From NCBI GenBank assembly GCA_018398765.1, contig JAHBMJ010000040.1, positions 36,590-54,332 of the forward strand: a stretch of 17,743 bases of DNA, written 5' to 3'. Source of the DNA: Chromera velia (lineage: Eukaryota > Sar > Chromeraceae). The translations under genes and the position numbers were made by a program. The notes below the pieces were generated by a model that made no database searches, had not been told where the DNA came from, and saw only the letters and a list, made by a program, of their open reading frames with translations. Below are positions 16,391 through 17,743 of this stretch, piece after piece. Position 1 is the first letter of the stretch, and every line of letters begins with the position of its first letter.

Positions 16391-17574
16391 ATGGCAGGAC
16401 TCGTCGACCGCGTGTGTGAAGTTGTCCGTCGTGCCTGGAGGCCGGAGAACCAGATGCACACCGTTTTCTGCTTCCTCCTCCTCGTGCGCGTCGTGAGGGG
16501 TGTTGCGGGACACTTCGTGCAGCAGCTGCAAAGTCAGGCAAAGGAGTCACGACAAGATTTTGTTCCAGTGTGCGGCGCGTTGAGGTGCCACAGCTATAAG
16601 ATGCAGCTGGCTTGCTTTTGATGCAGCTGACAACCTCTCATTCGTGTATATATGCCATGCGTTATCTTTCCTTAATGCATATATACTTCTGTCTGACCTT
16701 CTGTTGCGTGCAGACGCTCGCCCCGCGCGGCCTGTGCCCATGGAGTCCCTGAAGTCCCCAAGGGAGGCACAGGGCTCCGACGACCAAGCCTCTGCCCTGA
16801 AGTCCGAAACTGATGCACAGGGATCCGACCAAGCCTCTGCATCCGCGTCGACATCGAGAGCGAGCACGGGAGAGTCCCTGGAGAGCTTCTTGTCAACGTC
16901 TAACCTCGGTCTGACTCTCAGCCCATCAGCACAGGCTGCCGCACCCACCACTTCGGCAAAAGACGCTACAACGGGCACGAACGCCGAGAGAGAGGCACAG
17001 AACAACAACTCCGACAAAGACGACGAAGAGTACATCAACATCTCCGAGGAGGAAGCGCATGATGCCAAGGTTGCGATGGAGGGGAAGATCCACGATAAAG
17101 GCCCTCAGGTCAGTCACTGAGTGGGGCATGAACGCATGCACATATGGTTGTCTAGATTGCCTTTCTTGCCATGCTGTGCTCAAGCTTCATGACGCGACCG
17201 TGACTTTTTTGGGCTTTTCTTGTCGGTCCTCCAGTTCAGAAATTTGGAAGTGGGCATGACAGTGTGAACGATTGCCGTGGCGGCAGAGAAAATTCCAAGC
17301 CCGAGCTGTTGCTGCCCATCTGTCCTTGACTAACTTATACCTTTCAGAAGATGCAACTGCATTCTTGAGTGGACCCCGCAAAATGAGTCTCATTCCCTTC
17401 GGCTTCTTCTTTTGAGCTTCTTCATGACTCCTGCCTGTCTGCCTGCCTGGCTGTCTGCAGATCTATCGAGAACTCCGGTCGTTCGGCTGGAGGCTTCTCC
17501 AGACCCTGGAGCTTGTGCCCCTCCCACCTGAGACCGACGTGCAGCCGCCTGTGGAGACTGCAGCTGCAGCGTGA
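16391..17574 (+). CDS. Three-exon gene, hypothetical 216-residue protein
   Basis: Exons 16391-16532, 16714-17108 and 17461-17574 give 651 nt, 216 residues plus TGA. Donors are GTCAGG and GTCAGT, acceptors GCGTGCAG and GTCTGCAG, and phases match (A plus AC makes Asn48; the second join is phase 0). ATG follows CAGC and precedes G. No family is recognised. Residues 22-43 form one hydrophobic stretch (VFCFLLLVRVV core) that may be a membrane anchor or buried helix. Residues 60-160 are Ser/Ala/Asp-rich and probably disordered, with a duplicated AQGSD-QASA motif. An acidic patch (SDKDDEEYINISEEEAHD) precedes exon 3, which encodes a short amphipathic segment (IYRELRSFGWRLLQTLELV) and a Pro/Ala-rich end. 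Two further exons outside these limits cannot be excluded. Confidence 0.72.
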
Positions 17575-17743
17575 TCGATCAGATTCAGCTGCAGAGGGAG
17601 AAGTGAAAGATATCAGCCTTGAATTAAGGGCTTCTAGAGGTGCAGACAGGTGTGTGAATGGCGTTCAAAAGAAAGAAACAGAGGAGCATTTACCGTGCGT
17701 GGAGAGTTGCGCTTGTCTATCGCATCTAAAAGCAGTGTAGTTT
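17575..17743 (+). other. Downstream flank, probable 3' UTR
   Basis: No AATAAA is seen before the window end. No other feature is recognised. Confidence 0.35.

Overview
The window is eukaryotic nuclear DNA. It has multi-exon genes with GT-AG introns, intronless cytoplasmic-type tRNA genes ending in T runs, dense microsatellites and several non-autonomous repeats. No bacterial operon or ribosome-binding signal is seen. The organism cannot be named from sequence alone. Moderate GC, many short introns and abundant GCATGC and tetranucleotide repeats would fit a unicellular or algal protist such as a chromerid or a stramenopile. That is inference only.

Layout. 1-557 has no gene, only simple repeats. 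558-1088 is a short element with inverted ends and an imperfect 8-bp flanking duplication, like a hAT-type MITE. 1173-2357 is a foldback element with two 117-bp inverted arms around five tandem 143-bp monomers. 2610-3791 is two tandem copies of a 589-bp repeat whose head resembles a tRNA-derived SINE; a third, truncated head lies at 6011-6263. Between them, the minus strand carries a long frame for a charged, low-complexity protein (3919-5946) broken by only three stops: a decaying gene, or one with unrecognised introns. 6264-8022 is gene-poor and partly AT-rich.

The main gene is an ABCG-type half-transporter on the minus strand (15432 down to 8023). I assembled 18 exons from splice sites and family motifs; every junction keeps frame and the total is 2088 nt (695 residues plus stop). 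It has a complete nucleotide-binding domain, a variable linker and a six-helix membrane domain. Four exons are only 33-39 nt.

Upstream of it is a head-to-head pair of identical tRNA-Phe(GAA) genes (15747-15819 minus, 15909-15981 plus), each followed at once by TTTTT. Beyond them is a cluster of palindromes (16016-16154) and then a three-exon plus-strand gene (16391-17574) for a 216-residue protein of unknown function. The four transcription units all diverge from the 89-bp spacer between the tRNAs.

Across both spliced genes, donors favour C at intron position +3 (GTCAGT) and acceptors favour TGCAG, often ATGCAG. This is the most unusual window-wide signal.
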